This document shows positions 18,228 through 25,991 of a stretch of 64,000 nucleotides of DNA, in pieces; position 1 is the stretch's first letter; each line of letters begins with the position of its first letter. The DNA is taken from contig NZ_MLCL01000089.1 of the NCBI RefSeq assembly GCF_001942625.1, positions 124,001 through 188,000 of the forward strand, given 5' to 3'. The position numbers were made by a program, and so were the translations under genes. Origin of the DNA: Mycobacterium syngnathidarum (GTDB lineage Bacteria > Actinomycetota > Actinomycetes > Mycobacteriales > Mycobacteriaceae). A model generated the notes under the pieces. That model did no database searches. It was given only the letters and a program-made list of their open reading frames with translations, and had not been told where the DNA came from.

Positions 18228-19079
18228 GTGGCCAGCACAAAGAAGCTCTTTTCAGGGTTGACCCGTCGCGGACCGCATCGCGTCTTGCGCGGCGACCTGG
18301 CTTTCGCCGGTGTGCCCGGCGTCGTGTACACGCCGGAGTCCGGCCTGAATCTGCCCGGTGTGGTGTTCGGCCACGACTGGATGGCACAGGCGGGCAACTA
18401 CGCGCACACGCTGGAGCACCTCGCGTCGTGGGGCATCGTGGCCGCGGCACCCGACACCGAGAAGGGCGTGGCACCCTCGGTGCTCAATTTCGCCTTCGAC
18501 CTGGGCGCGGCCCTGGAGATCATCACCGGGGTGCGGCTGGGTACCGGCAAGATCAGCGTGCACCCGGGCAAGCGGGGTGTGGTGGGCCACGGCTTCGGCG
18601 GGTCGGCGGCAGTGTTCGCCGCCGCGGGCATGGGCGGTGACGCACACCACCCGAAGGCCGTGGTGTCACTGTTTCCCACGGTGACCACGCCGCCGGCCGA
18701 ACAACCCGCATCGACGCTGAAGGTGCCGGGCCTGGTCCTGACCGCCCCGGGCGACCAGATCACGTTGCGCTCGAACGCCGTGGAACTGGCCCGGGCCTGG
18801 GACGGCGCCACGCTGCGGACGGTCAGCAAGGCACAGGCCGGGGGCCTGGTCGAGGGACGCCGCCTGGCCCGATTCTTCGGACTGCCCGGCGCCGACAAAG
18901 ACACCCAGAAGATCGTGCGCGCACTGCTCACCGGATACTTGCTGGCCACGCTGACCGGCGACAAGACCTACCGCGATTTCGCCGACCCCGACGTTGCGCT
19001 GCCCCACACCGAAACGGCCGACCCGAATGCCGATCCGGTGGCCCTGGAGGACAAGGTGGTGGCGCTGCTCAAGCCGTGA
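18228..19079 (+). CDS. Dienelactone-hydrolase-like alpha/beta protein lacking the usual nucleophile serine
   Basis: A 283-residue alpha/beta fold resembling dienelactone hydrolase and PET-hydrolase relatives, and apparently the equivalent of M. tuberculosis Rv3438. It has VVFGHDWMA, then a nucleophile elbow reading VVGHGFGGSA, where Gly replaces the expected Ser of G-x-S-x-G. VLTAPGDQITL comes later. It may be a non-catalytic member or use another residue. The start is taken as GTG 18228 (MASTKKLF). It is divergent from glmS. Confidence 0.82.
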   Translation: MASTKKLFSGLTRRGPHRVLRGDLAFAGVPGVVYTPESGLNLPGVVFGHDWMAQAGNYAHTLEHLASWGIVAAAPDTEKGVAPSVLNFAFDLGAALEIITGVRLGTGKISVHPGKRGVVGHGFGGSAAVFAAAGMGGDAHHPKAVVSLFPTVTTPPAEQPASTLKVPGLVLTAPGDQITLRSNAVELARAWDGATLRTVSKAQAGGLVEGRRLARFFGLPGADKDTQKIVRALLTGYLLATLTGDKTYRDFADPDVALPHTETADPNADPVALEDKVVALLKP

Positions 19080-19086
19080 CGGGGCG

Positions 19087-19803
19087 TCACACCAGGGTGG
19101 CACCGCCATCGACCGTCAGGACCACACCGGTACCGAACTCCTGTTCCATCAGGTAGGCGTAGGCCAGCGCCGTGTCGGACGGTTCGCCGATCCGGCCGAC
19201 GGGGAGATTGCTCGCAAACTGTTCGTACACGGCCTCCCGATCCGCCTCACCGAGCGCCGACCACAGCGGTGTCCGGATCGGACCGGGCGCCACGGTGTTG
19301 ACGCGCAACGGCGCGAGTTCGACGGCGAGCGCTTTGGTCATGGCGTTGATCGCGCCGCAGACGGCGGTGGGCAGCACTCCCAGGCCGGGCTTGTCGGCAG
19401 CCGTGCCGCTGGTGAGCGTGATCGAGCCGCCCGGCGTGATCGTCGGTGCGAACACGCGGACCGCCTGCAACTGCCCGATGAAACGGGTGCCGAGAAACTC
19501 GGTGATCGTCGCAGGGGTGAGATCAGCCAGTCCGACCATTGTGAGTGGCTCCCCCGCACTGAACACCAGGTGCTCGATCGGTCCGACCTCGTCGACGAGG
19601 TGGCCGAGCGAGGCGGGGTCGGTGAGGTCGACAGTCATCCCGCGGGCGTTCTCGCCGAGTCCGGCAATCGCCAGATCGACGTTGGACTGGTTGCGCGACA
19701 CCACGATCGGGATGCCGCCTCGGTCGGCGACCGCTGCCGCCACACCCAGTCCGATGCCGGAGGTACCACCGATGATCAGGACCCGCGCGTTCTTGAGGTT
19801 CAT
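19087..19803 (-). CDS. Atypical short-chain dehydrogenase/reductase
   Basis: A 238-residue SDR-fold protein. The cofactor loop GGTSGIGLG is near residue 11, and the C-terminal LAVELAPLRVNTVAPGPIRTP is classical. The Ser of the active site is present (LTSGTAAD), but the expected Tyr-x3-Lys is not: the region reads LPTAVCGAINAMTKAL. It belongs to a divergent SDR group with altered catalysis. It is divergent from a LysR regulator, 71 bp apart, that probably controls it. Confidence 0.85.
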   Translation of the reverse strand: MNLKNARVLIIGGTSGIGLGVAAAVADRGGIPIVVSRNQSNVDLAIAGLGENARGMTVDLTDPASLGHLVDEVGPIEHLVFSAGEPLTMVGLADLTPATITEFLGTRFIGQLQAVRVFAPTITPGGSITLTSGTAADKPGLGVLPTAVCGAINAMTKALAVELAPLRVNTVAPGPIRTPLWSALGEADREAVYEQFASNLPVGRIGEPSDTALAYAYLMEQEFGTGVVLTVDGGATLV

Positions 19804-19861
19804 GAGTCCACTGTGGGTGCGATCGACCACCGTCGTCCAAGACTCTTTTCGTCGTCCGGCG

Positions 19862-19876
19862 ATACCCTCGGGGTAT
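19862..19876. promoter_or_regulatory. Candidate LysR operator
   Basis: ATACCC-TCG-GGGTAT is a perfect 6-bp inverted repeat fitting the LysR-box rule T-N11-A (T at 19863, A at 19875). It overlaps the LysR start codon, in the gap shared with the divergent SDR gene, so it suits autoregulation. Confidence 0.5.
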
Positions 19877-20759
19877 GAGCACGCCGGACCTCGACCTGCG
19901 CAAGCTGCGGTATTTCGTCGCGGTCGCCGAGGAGCTCAATTTCGGCCGGGCAGCCCGGCGTCTCCACATCGCGCAACCCGTGCTCTCGCGCCAGATCCGC
20001 ACGCTCGAAAGTGAGCTCGGGGTTCAGTTGCTCGTCCGCGGCTCGACCGGTACCCAGCTGACGTCCATTGGCGCGCAGCTTCTGCAGGACGCCAAGGTTC
20101 TGCTCGACGACGCGCACGCGCTGCGGCGGCGCTTGTCTCGCGCCGCCGGACACCCGGTGACCGTGACGGTCGGAGTGATGGCGGGGTTGCGGGCAACAGC
20201 CGCAGCCGCGGCGTTCGAGGCGGGCGACCCTCGCCGCCGTGCAGTCGTGCGTCAAATCCCGTGGCACGAGCAGGCCGAGCTAGTCAGGTCCGGCGAGGTG
20301 GATGTGGTCTACGCGCGTGAGCCCGTCGACCACCGCGGGTTGGGGAGCGCCCCGCTCCTGGAAGAACCGATGGACGCGGTGCTGCCCGCCGACGACGATC
20401 TGGTGGGGCGCGCATCGGTGCGGTTGGCGGATCTCACGTCACGGGTGTTGTTGCTGCCGGATCCCGCGATGGTTCCGGGGTGGCAGACGGACCTCGTCGG
20501 GCCCGGCCAGCGTTGGGCACCACCGCGCGAGGAGTTCCGTTCCGTGGAGGACAAGCTCGAACATGTTGCCGCGCATGAGGGTTTCGTCATCCTGCCCCGA
20601 TCGACCACCGCCTACTACCGTCGACCCGACGTGAAGGCCGTGCCGATCGAGGATGTGGGGCCCTCCCGGGTGACGCTCATCTGGAAGGCCGACACGGACA
20701 ACCCGTTGCGGGATGAGTTCGTGGCGGCAGCCCTGGCGTGCCGGGACGAGACGATCTGA
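19875..20759 (+). CDS. LysR-family transcriptional regulator
   Basis: A 294-residue LysR protein. The N-terminal winged helix (LRKLRYFVAVAEELNFGRAARRLHIAQPVLSRQIRTLE) is canonical, and the rest is a periplasmic-binding-like effector domain. It is divergent from the SDR gene, its most likely target, with a T-N11-A palindrome over its own start. The effector is unknown. Confidence 0.92.
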   Translation: MSTPDLDLRKLRYFVAVAEELNFGRAARRLHIAQPVLSRQIRTLESELGVQLLVRGSTGTQLTSIGAQLLQDAKVLLDDAHALRRRLSRAAGHPVTVTVGVMAGLRATAAAAAFEAGDPRRRAVVRQIPWHEQAELVRSGEVDVVYAREPVDHRGLGSAPLLEEPMDAVLPADDDLVGRASVRLADLTSRVLLLPDPAMVPGWQTDLVGPGQRWAPPREEFRSVEDKLEHVAAHEGFVILPRSTTAYYRRPDVKAVPIEDVGPSRVTLIWKADTDNPLRDEFVAAALACRDETI

Positions 20760-20818
20760 CGCCCGACGGAGTTATCCGCGTATCCGTAACTGATCACATA
20801 GCCGCGGAGACACCCTCA

Positions 20819-20836
20819 CCCAACCAACTGGTTGGG
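20819..20836. promoter_or_regulatory. Candidate TetR operator upstream of the F420-type oxidoreductase
   Basis: CCCAACCA-AC-TGGTTGGG is a perfect 8-bp inverted repeat with a 2-bp centre, 16 bp before the oxidoreductase ATG. The spacing suits a TetR dimer. The nearest TetR is encoded convergently at 21883-22548. Its own upstream region has only a half-site-like TTGGTTG (22591-22597), so the pairing is tentative. Confidence 0.45.
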
Positions 20837-20852
20837 TTGCTACACTCCTGCG

Positions 20853-21893
20853 ATGCGCACTGGCATCTTCCTGAGTTATGCCGGCGGCTTCAAAGAAGCA
20901 GCCGACCAAGTCGTCGAACTGGAGAAGGTGGGCGTCGACATCGCCCTGGTCGCCGAGGCGTACTCCTACGATGCGATCAGCCAGCTCGGCTACCTGGCCG
21001 CCAAGACCTCCACGATGGAGCTCGGCACCGGCGTGGTCCCGATCTACACCCGCACGCCGGCCCTGATGGCCATGAGCGCGGCCGGCGTCGACTATGTGTC
21101 CGACGGCCGGTTCCGCCTCGGCCTCGGTACCTCCGGCCCGCAGGTGATCGAAGGTTTCCACGGGGTGCCGTTCGACGCGCCGCTGGGCCGCACCCGCGAG
21201 GTCGTCGAGATCTGCCGCAAGGTGTGGCGCCGCGAGAACCTCGACTACGACGGCAAGTACTACCAGCTGCCGCTGCCCGCCGACCGCGGCACCGGCCTGG
21301 GCAAGTCCCTGCACCTGATCAATCACCCTGTCCGGGAGCGCATCCCGATCACGATCGCCGCACTGGGGCCGAAGAACGTCGAGCTGACAGCCGAGATCGC
21401 CGAGGGCTGGCAGCCGGTGTTCTACCTCCCGGAGAAGGCCGACGACGTCTGGGGCGACGCCCTGCGGGCCGGGACCGCCAAGCGTGATCCGGCGCTGGGA
21501 CCGCTCGACGTCATGGTCAGCGCCAGCCTGGCGATCGGCGACGACGTCGACGACCGGCTCGCCTGGGCGAAACCCCAACTGGCACTGTACATCGGCGGCA
21601 TGGGCGCCCGCGGGCAGAACTTCTACCACAAGCTGGCCACCCGGTACGGCTACGGTGAGGTGGCCGACCACATCCAGGACCTGTTCCTGGCCGGCAAGAA
21701 GGCCGAGGCCATCGCGGCGGTGCCCGACGACCTGGTGCGCAACATTTCGCTGGTCGGGCCGAAGGGTTTCGTCAAGGAACGCCTGGCCGCCTACGCCGAG
21801 GCCGGGGTCACCACGATGCTCGTGCACCCGCTGGCCACCGACAGCGCCGAGACCGTGAAGTTCTGCGAGGAGCTGGTGGAGCTCACTCGCTAG
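20853..21893 (+). CDS. LLM-class F420-dependent oxidoreductase
   Basis: A 346-residue luciferase-like TIM-barrel protein with GTGVVPIYTRTPALMAM, GRFRLGLGTSGPQVIEGFHG and a C-terminal AEAGVTTMLVHP segment, all typical of mycobacterial F420 enzymes. It resembles the Rv3520c type, linked in M. tuberculosis to the steroid-degradation region. The ATG at 20853 is preferred over 20832. The convergent KshA-like/TetR cluster next to it makes steroid or related terpenoid metabolism plausible. The substrate is not shown. Confidence 0.88.
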   Translation: MRTGIFLSYAGGFKEAADQVVELEKVGVDIALVAEAYSYDAISQLGYLAAKTSTMELGTGVVPIYTRTPALMAMSAAGVDYVSDGRFRLGLGTSGPQVIEGFHGVPFDAPLGRTREVVEICRKVWRRENLDYDGKYYQLPLPADRGTGLGKSLHLINHPVRERIPITIAALGPKNVELTAEIAEGWQPVFYLPEKADDVWGDALRAGTAKRDPALGPLDVMVSASLAIGDDVDDRLAWAKPQLALYIGGMGARGQNFYHKLATRYGYGEVADHIQDLFLAGKKAEAIAAVPDDLVRNISLVGPKGFVKERLAAYAEAGVTTMLVHPLATDSAETVKFCEELVELTR

Positions 21894-22548
21894 AACCCAC
21901 AGACCTGGCAGCTGGGCGATTGCGGGCCTCGGCGTTCAGGAGCAGCGATTCGAACAGCCGGTTCACGCCATCCATCTCTGCCGGTTCCGTGACGGCCGCT
22001 GCATGGGCGAAGCCGTCGACGATCGCACTGATCACCCGGGCCACCTGAACCGGGTCGTACTCGGCGGAGATCAGCCCGGCGCGCTGTCCCTCGACGACCG
22101 ACCGCGCGAGCGCGTCGGTCATCCGGGCTCCCTGGCGCGCAAAACCCGCGATCAGCTCCTGGTGCCTACGGGCGTCGATCGGAGCGGTGGCGACGAAACC
22201 GGCGAGGTCGGGATGCTCGCGGTTGATCCTGATCGATTCGGTGAGCGCCGCGCGCAGCAACTCCTCCATCGAACGCGGCCCGGCCATCGCCGGTGCGGCG
22301 CTGGCCAGGATCTTGCCGTAGACGTCGTCGCAAACTGCTTCGAACAGCTTGTTTTTCGTACCGAAGTGGTAATACACCGAGCCGGCCGTGACGCCGGCCG
22401 TCTCGGCGATCTGGCTGTTGGTGGCCGGACCGTAGCCGAATTGGGCGAAGCACCGGCAGGCGGCGTCGATGACCCGTTGCCGGGTGTCACCACTGTCGAT
22501 ACCCGCGGGCCGACCGGGCCCGGTCTTGACGGTCTTGGTCGCGCTCAT
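21883..22548 (-). CDS. TetR-family regulator
   Basis: A 221-residue TetR. Helix-turn-helix TNSQIAETAGVTAGSVYYHFGTKNKLFE lies at about residues 40-67, after the basic leader TKTVKTGPGRPAG. The ATG at 22548 is chosen over a longer frame to 22755. Its 3' end overlaps the end of the F420-type oxidoreductase by 11 bp (convergent). It sits 49 bp downstream of the small cysteine protein and may be third in an operon with the KshA-like oxygenase. Confidence 0.9.
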   Translation of the reverse strand: MSATKTVKTGPGRPAGIDSGDTRQRVIDAACRCFAQFGYGPATNSQIAETAGVTAGSVYYHFGTKNKLFEAVCDDVYGKILASAAPAMAGPRSMEELLRAALTESIRINREHPDLAGFVATAPIDARRHQELIAGFARQGARMTDALARSVVEGQRAGLISAEYDPVQVARVISAIVDGFAHAAAVTEPAEMDGVNRLFESLLLNAEARNRPAARSVGSSE

Positions 22549-22597
22549 CGAACCATCTTGACCCAGAAATCGGGGCGTCGGGTGACCACGTTGGTTG

Positions 22598-22876
22598 TCA
22601 ACGCCGACCGTCTGCCACCGGCAATGCACCGTCCCTCGCGGCGGCCGAGACCGAATCCCGCATCGAATCGCAGCCGAGGAACAGACCGCGGTCGCTGTGG
22701 CCGGCGAGCGCGGTCGCGTCACGACGCTGCCGGCACAGTCCGGTCGCCGCGGCATTCCACTGCACGCTGGTCTGCTGCCAACTGCTCTTCCGTGCCAGTA
22801 CGACGGCTCCGCAACGACCGCACGACACCGGCATCATCGGCATTTCAACGAGCCGCGGATCTGAGCGGACGGTCAT
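22598..22876 (-). CDS. Small cysteine-containing protein coupled to the KshA-like oxygenase
   Basis: A 92-residue protein beginning MTVRSDPRLVEMPMMPVSCGRCG. It has a C-x2-C pair near residues 19-22 and further cysteines in GLCRQRR and LGCDSMR, so four cysteines could bind a metal or small cluster. Its ATG overlaps the oxygenase stop as ATGA, which fixes the start and implies translational coupling. Similar small proteins, sometimes annotated as ferredoxins, accompany KshA-like oxygenases in actinobacteria (from memory). No classical ferredoxin motif is seen. Confidence 0.75.
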   Translation of the reverse strand: MTVRSDPRLVEMPMMPVSCGRCGAVVLARKSSWQQTSVQWNAAATGLCRQRRDATALAGHSDRGLFLGCDSMRDSVSAAARDGALPVADGRR

Positions 22877-24012
22877 GGCACCGACTGGGTGGCGACGCCG
22901 GCAGCGATGTTGTCCTCGATCTCCTGGTTCCAGGCGTGCTGCGCACTCGTGGTGTCGATCTCGTATTCGAACCGGTCGACCATGTCGGCGGCCACATCCG
23001 CGGCGTCGACGTAGAACTGCTCGTACCATCGGCGCAGCTGATAGACCGGCCCGTCTTCCTCGCACAGCAGCGGGTTGTCGATGCGGGCCTTGGTTTTCCA
23101 GATCGCCACGTCTTGTTCGAAGCCGATCTTGACCCAGTCGCCGAGCGCGACGGCGCTCTGCAAAGCCAGCTCGTCGGACACTCCTTCGGGTTTCTTCACG
23201 ATGATGCCGTATTGCAGGACAAACGAATTCGCGTCGATCGGATAGTGACAGTTGATCAGCACGCTGTGATGGTCGGCGTCGGGATAATGGTAGGTCAGAT
23301 CATCGATCATGAAAGCCGGCCCATAATAGGACGCCACCGAGGTGGTGCCGAGCATGGTCGATCCGCCGACATCCCCGCGGTCGGACCGGGTATCGGCGTT
23401 CATGTACTGCGTTGCGATGTGGCCTTCGAAGATGTTCTTGAAGTGCGTTGGCAGTGATCCGTGCACGTAGAAGAAATGGGCCATGTCGACCACGTTGTCC
23501 ACCAACTCGCGGCAGTTGGCGTTGACGACCGTTGTGTACCAATGCCAATCGGTCCACTGATCGCTGGTGGCGCCTGCGATGCGCGGGATCGTCACGTCGG
23601 CCGGCGGCGGTTTGCCCTCGGGGTCGTTCCAGACGAACAACATCCCGTCCTGCTCAAGGGCCGTCCAGGAGGCGGTGCGGGCCAGACGGGGAGTGCGTTT
23701 GGCGTACGGCACGTTCTTGCAGCGGCCGTCACCGCCCCACCGCCAGTCGTGGAACGGGCAGGCGATCTCGTTGCCTTTGACCTGGCCTTGCGACAGGTCA
23801 CCGCCCATGTGCCTGCAGTATCCGTCGAGCACATTGATCCTGCCGTCACCACCCCGGAAGACCACGAGCTTCTGGCCGAACACGTTGATCCCGTGAGGTT
23901 TCCCATCGCCGAAATCGCGGGTCAAGCCCAGGCAGTGCCAGCCACGGGCGAAGCGTCCCGGAGGCGCTTCGGCTTCTATCTGGCGCACCTCACACTCGGA
24001 TTCCATCGTCAT
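22873..24012 (-). CDS. KshA-like Rieske non-heme iron oxygenase
   Basis: A 379-residue oxygenase closely resembling 3-ketosteroid 9-alpha-hydroxylase KshA. The Rieske ligands are Cys66/His68 and Cys85/His88 (YCRHMGGDL and CPFHDW). The mononuclear iron site is NVVDMAHFFYVHG (Asp176, His179, His184). It would hydroxylate a steroid or similar ring using electrons from a separate reductase. The start ATG at 24012 follows GGAGGG. It is probably a paralogue of the housekeeping kshA, since no other steroid genes flank it and no KstR site was recognised upstream. Confidence 0.9.
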   Translation of the reverse strand: MTMESECEVRQIEAEAPPGRFARGWHCLGLTRDFGDGKPHGINVFGQKLVVFRGGDGRINVLDGYCRHMGGDLSQGQVKGNEIACPFHDWRWGGDGRCKNVPYAKRTPRLARTASWTALEQDGMLFVWNDPEGKPPPADVTIPRIAGATSDQWTDWHWYTTVVNANCRELVDNVVDMAHFFYVHGSLPTHFKNIFEGHIATQYMNADTRSDRGDVGGSTMLGTTSVASYYGPAFMIDDLTYHYPDADHHSVLINCHYPIDANSFVLQYGIIVKKPEGVSDELALQSAVALGDWVKIGFEQDVAIWKTKARIDNPLLCEEDGPVYQLRRWYEQFYVDAADVAADMVDRFEYEIDTTSAQHAWNQEIEDNIAAGVATQSVP

Positions 24013-24148
24013 CGAAAGACCCTCCGATATTTTCGCGGCACCTGTGCTTCACGTCACAACCAGGTCTAACACCCCGGGCAGCACCCTGACTCCCGGAGTC
24101 CCACTGGCAGGGATCGAAAATCCCGCGCAGGACGCGGCGCAGCCCGGG

Positions 24149-25618
24149 CTAGCCGCCGACCTGCGGTAGCTCGTCGGCGGCGATCGCACACGGTGTCCCG
24201 CCGGCCGGTGCCACCGCCTCCCCGGCAGGCGGGACCGGGACGCCGGGGGCAGCGGCGGCGACAGGCGGCGGTTCGGCCGCATCATCGACGGTGGTCTCAG
24301 CGGGCACAGAACCGGGCACGTCAGCCGAAACCGCCTCGACCTCCGGGGCGGCAGGGTCCTCGTCGGACGTCTTGTCCTCTTCAGCCGCAACATCTTCCGT
24401 TGTTGCGTCGTCGTCCGGTCCGACGTCTTCCTCGTCGGGATCGTCCGCACCGTCCGCGTCGTCGACCGCGTCAGAGGTTTCTGGTGGGTCCGGCCGCTCA
24501 GGCAGCGCGGTGTCGGCGCTCGACCCCAGCGAGCCCTCTGTTGAACCGATCAGCCCGCCGAACAGGTCGGCGAGTTGCCGGCCAAGGCCCGACGTCCCGG
24601 ATCCCAGGCCCGACAACCCGGCCCCGGGCAGTCCGCCGCCCAGTGGCGAACCCCATCCAGCCGCCGGATCAGCCGCTGTGGGACTGCCGGCCGGCGGCAC
24701 GGCAGAGTCCGGCACCGCGGCCGAGCCAATCGTCGGTGGGGTGAGGGCCGGTGCAGTAGAGGGCATCTGACCGATCGGCGGCGCGGTGCCCGTCGAGCCG
24801 ACCGGCGATACCCACGGCGCTGGGCCGGAACCGGACGACGGTACGAACCCCGCCGGAACGGTGCGGGCACCGCCCACGGGTCGATCCACCGGCACCGCCG
24901 CACCGATCCGCGGCGTCCATGACGGGCCGAGATCGCCGGGGATCTCGAACGCCGGAGCCGGTCCGTGGGAGAGCGCGGCGACTGCCGCGGCGTAGGCGTC
25001 GGACACCGCGGCGGTCGCCGAACGCATCGCGGATACCCAGTCGGCGCCGATGTCGTTGGCCACGAAGGGTTTCACCTGCGCGTCGATCAGTTCACTGGCC
25101 AGGTCCCGGTCGCCGATCCCCGTCCGCACGGTGCGCGCCGCGGCCAGCCAGTCCTGGCGCTGGGCCGCGCATCGCGCCTCGATGCTTTCCGTTGCGGCCA
25201 CCTTGGTGTCGACCGCCCGCCACAGCTGCTCACGCAGCGACGCCAGGGTATCGGCAGCTCCTCGCACAGCGGCGACGGCCTGTCCGGCCGCGCCACCATG
25301 GCGGTGCAGAAACTCACGCGCGGCCTGCGCACCGCGCCCCTGCCACGCCTGGTCGAGTGTGGTCAGCTGAGCGTCCTGCAGCCGCAGTGCCTGCTCGGCC
25401 GCCGCAGCAGCCGCCGTCAACGCTGCGCAGTCCGACTCCAGGGTCCGCAGATCCAGGCCATCCTCTGTGGCGTACCAGTCGTGCACCTGACCGGCATGCA
25501 GCGTGAGGTCGGGATGCTGATAGCCCAAAAGCGCGCAGGCCCAGACGAACTCGGCAAGAGTCTCGACCGCAGGCTGCCCCTGATCCAAACGCCCTGCGAC
25601 ATCACCGGTTTGAACCAC
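24149..25618 (-). CDS. Ala/Pro-rich WXG-like protein, Rv3439c type, putative type VII secretion substrate
   Basis: A 489-residue protein in two parts. The first 230 residues are helical and Ala-rich, with a W-x-G turn at residues 92-94 (AWQGRG). The rest is low complexity: Pro/Gly/Ser-rich from about 240 to 370, then a strongly acidic stretch (SDAVDDADGADDPDEEDVG) and a Pro/Ala tail. The start is a GTG at 25618, 3 bp after the EspC-like gene. The position before glmM matches M. tuberculosis Rv3439c. By analogy with EspA/EspC pairs it may be secreted; no function is established. Confidence 0.75.
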   Translation of the reverse strand: MVQTGDVAGRLDQGQPAVETLAEFVWACALLGYQHPDLTLHAGQVHDWYATEDGLDLRTLESDCAALTAAAAAAEQALRLQDAQLTTLDQAWQGRGAQAAREFLHRHGGAAGQAVAAVRGAADTLASLREQLWRAVDTKVAATESIEARCAAQRQDWLAAARTVRTGIGDRDLASELIDAQVKPFVANDIGADWVSAMRSATAAVSDAYAAAVAALSHGPAPAFEIPGDLGPSWTPRIGAAVPVDRPVGGARTVPAGFVPSSGSGPAPWVSPVGSTGTAPPIGQMPSTAPALTPPTIGSAAVPDSAVPPAGSPTAADPAAGWGSPLGGGLPGAGLSGLGSGTSGLGRQLADLFGGLIGSTEGSLGSSADTALPERPDPPETSDAVDDADGADDPDEEDVGPDDDATTEDVAAEEDKTSDEDPAAPEVEAVSADVPGSVPAETTVDDAAEPPPVAAAAPGVPVPPAGEAVAPAGGTPCAIAADELPQVGG

Positions 25619-25621
25619 GCC

Positions 25622-25918
25622 TCAGCCCACCCGCGCCGCCGCGCAGGCGTCCGCGGCGAGATATCGGTCGGTGGTGCTTCTCAGGACCGCGGCAACCTCC
25701 CCCGCCGCCCGGGCCCACTGGTGAAACGACGTGATCCGTTCATCGAGTGCCGTACGCAGCGAGTCACCCGACGCGATGTGTTCCCGGCCTGCCCTCGCGC
25801 CGTCGAACCGAAGCCTCACCTGGGCAGCGGACTCGATGATTTCGGCGGCGGCACCGTACTGTCGCGCCACCTGCAGCAGCGCCTCAGCGTCGACACGCGC
25901 GGCAGTTACATCTCCCAT
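25622..25918 (-). CDS. EspC-like small helical protein, Rv3440c type
   Basis: A 98-residue, all-helical, Ala-rich protein starting MGDVTAARVDAEALLQVARQYGAAAEII, resembling the EspC/DUF2580 family of type VII secretion targets. It lies immediately upstream of the Ala/Pro-rich partner (3-bp gap), so the two are co-expressed. The position corresponds to Rv3440c. It lacks a clear W-x-G, but the two-helix layout fits a heterodimeric ESX substrate. ESX-4, about 14 kb away, is the nearest secretion system. Confidence 0.7.
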   Translation of the reverse strand: MGDVTAARVDAEALLQVARQYGAAAEIIESAAQVRLRFDGARAGREHIASGDSLRTALDERITSFHQWARAAGEVAAVLRSTTDRYLAADACAAARVG

Positions 25919-25967
25919 GCCCGGTTTAGACGCAGCCAGCCCTTATCGGGTTCCCTCGGGGCTGAAT

Positions 25968-25991
25968 GTTCCTCGCGCGAGCGCTCGTCAG
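25968..25991. repeat. Stop-codon-linked 24-bp repeat, copy 1
   Basis: This 24-bp segment includes the glmM TGA (25990-25988) and is repeated with one mismatch at 34623-34646, where it again includes the stop codon of the gene ending there. The core contains the overlapping palindromes CTCGCGCGAG and CGAGCGCTCG. It occupies part of the 69-bp gap before the EspC-like gene. Confidence 0.6.

Noticed and set aside
22595-22864. Plus-strand 89-codon frame
   Set aside because: It is antisense to the 92-residue cysteine protein, whose start is fixed by an ATGA overlap with the oxygenase. The plus frame has no ribosome site or recognisable motif.
23000-24148. KstR-type steroid operator near the KshA-like gene
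   Set aside because: No match to the known KstR palindrome was found, so membership of the cholesterol regulon is not claimed.
24149-25618. PPE-family assignment for the Ala/Pro-rich protein
   Set aside because: The N-terminus lacks a PPE motif; the W-x-G turn and position fit the Rv3439c type instead.
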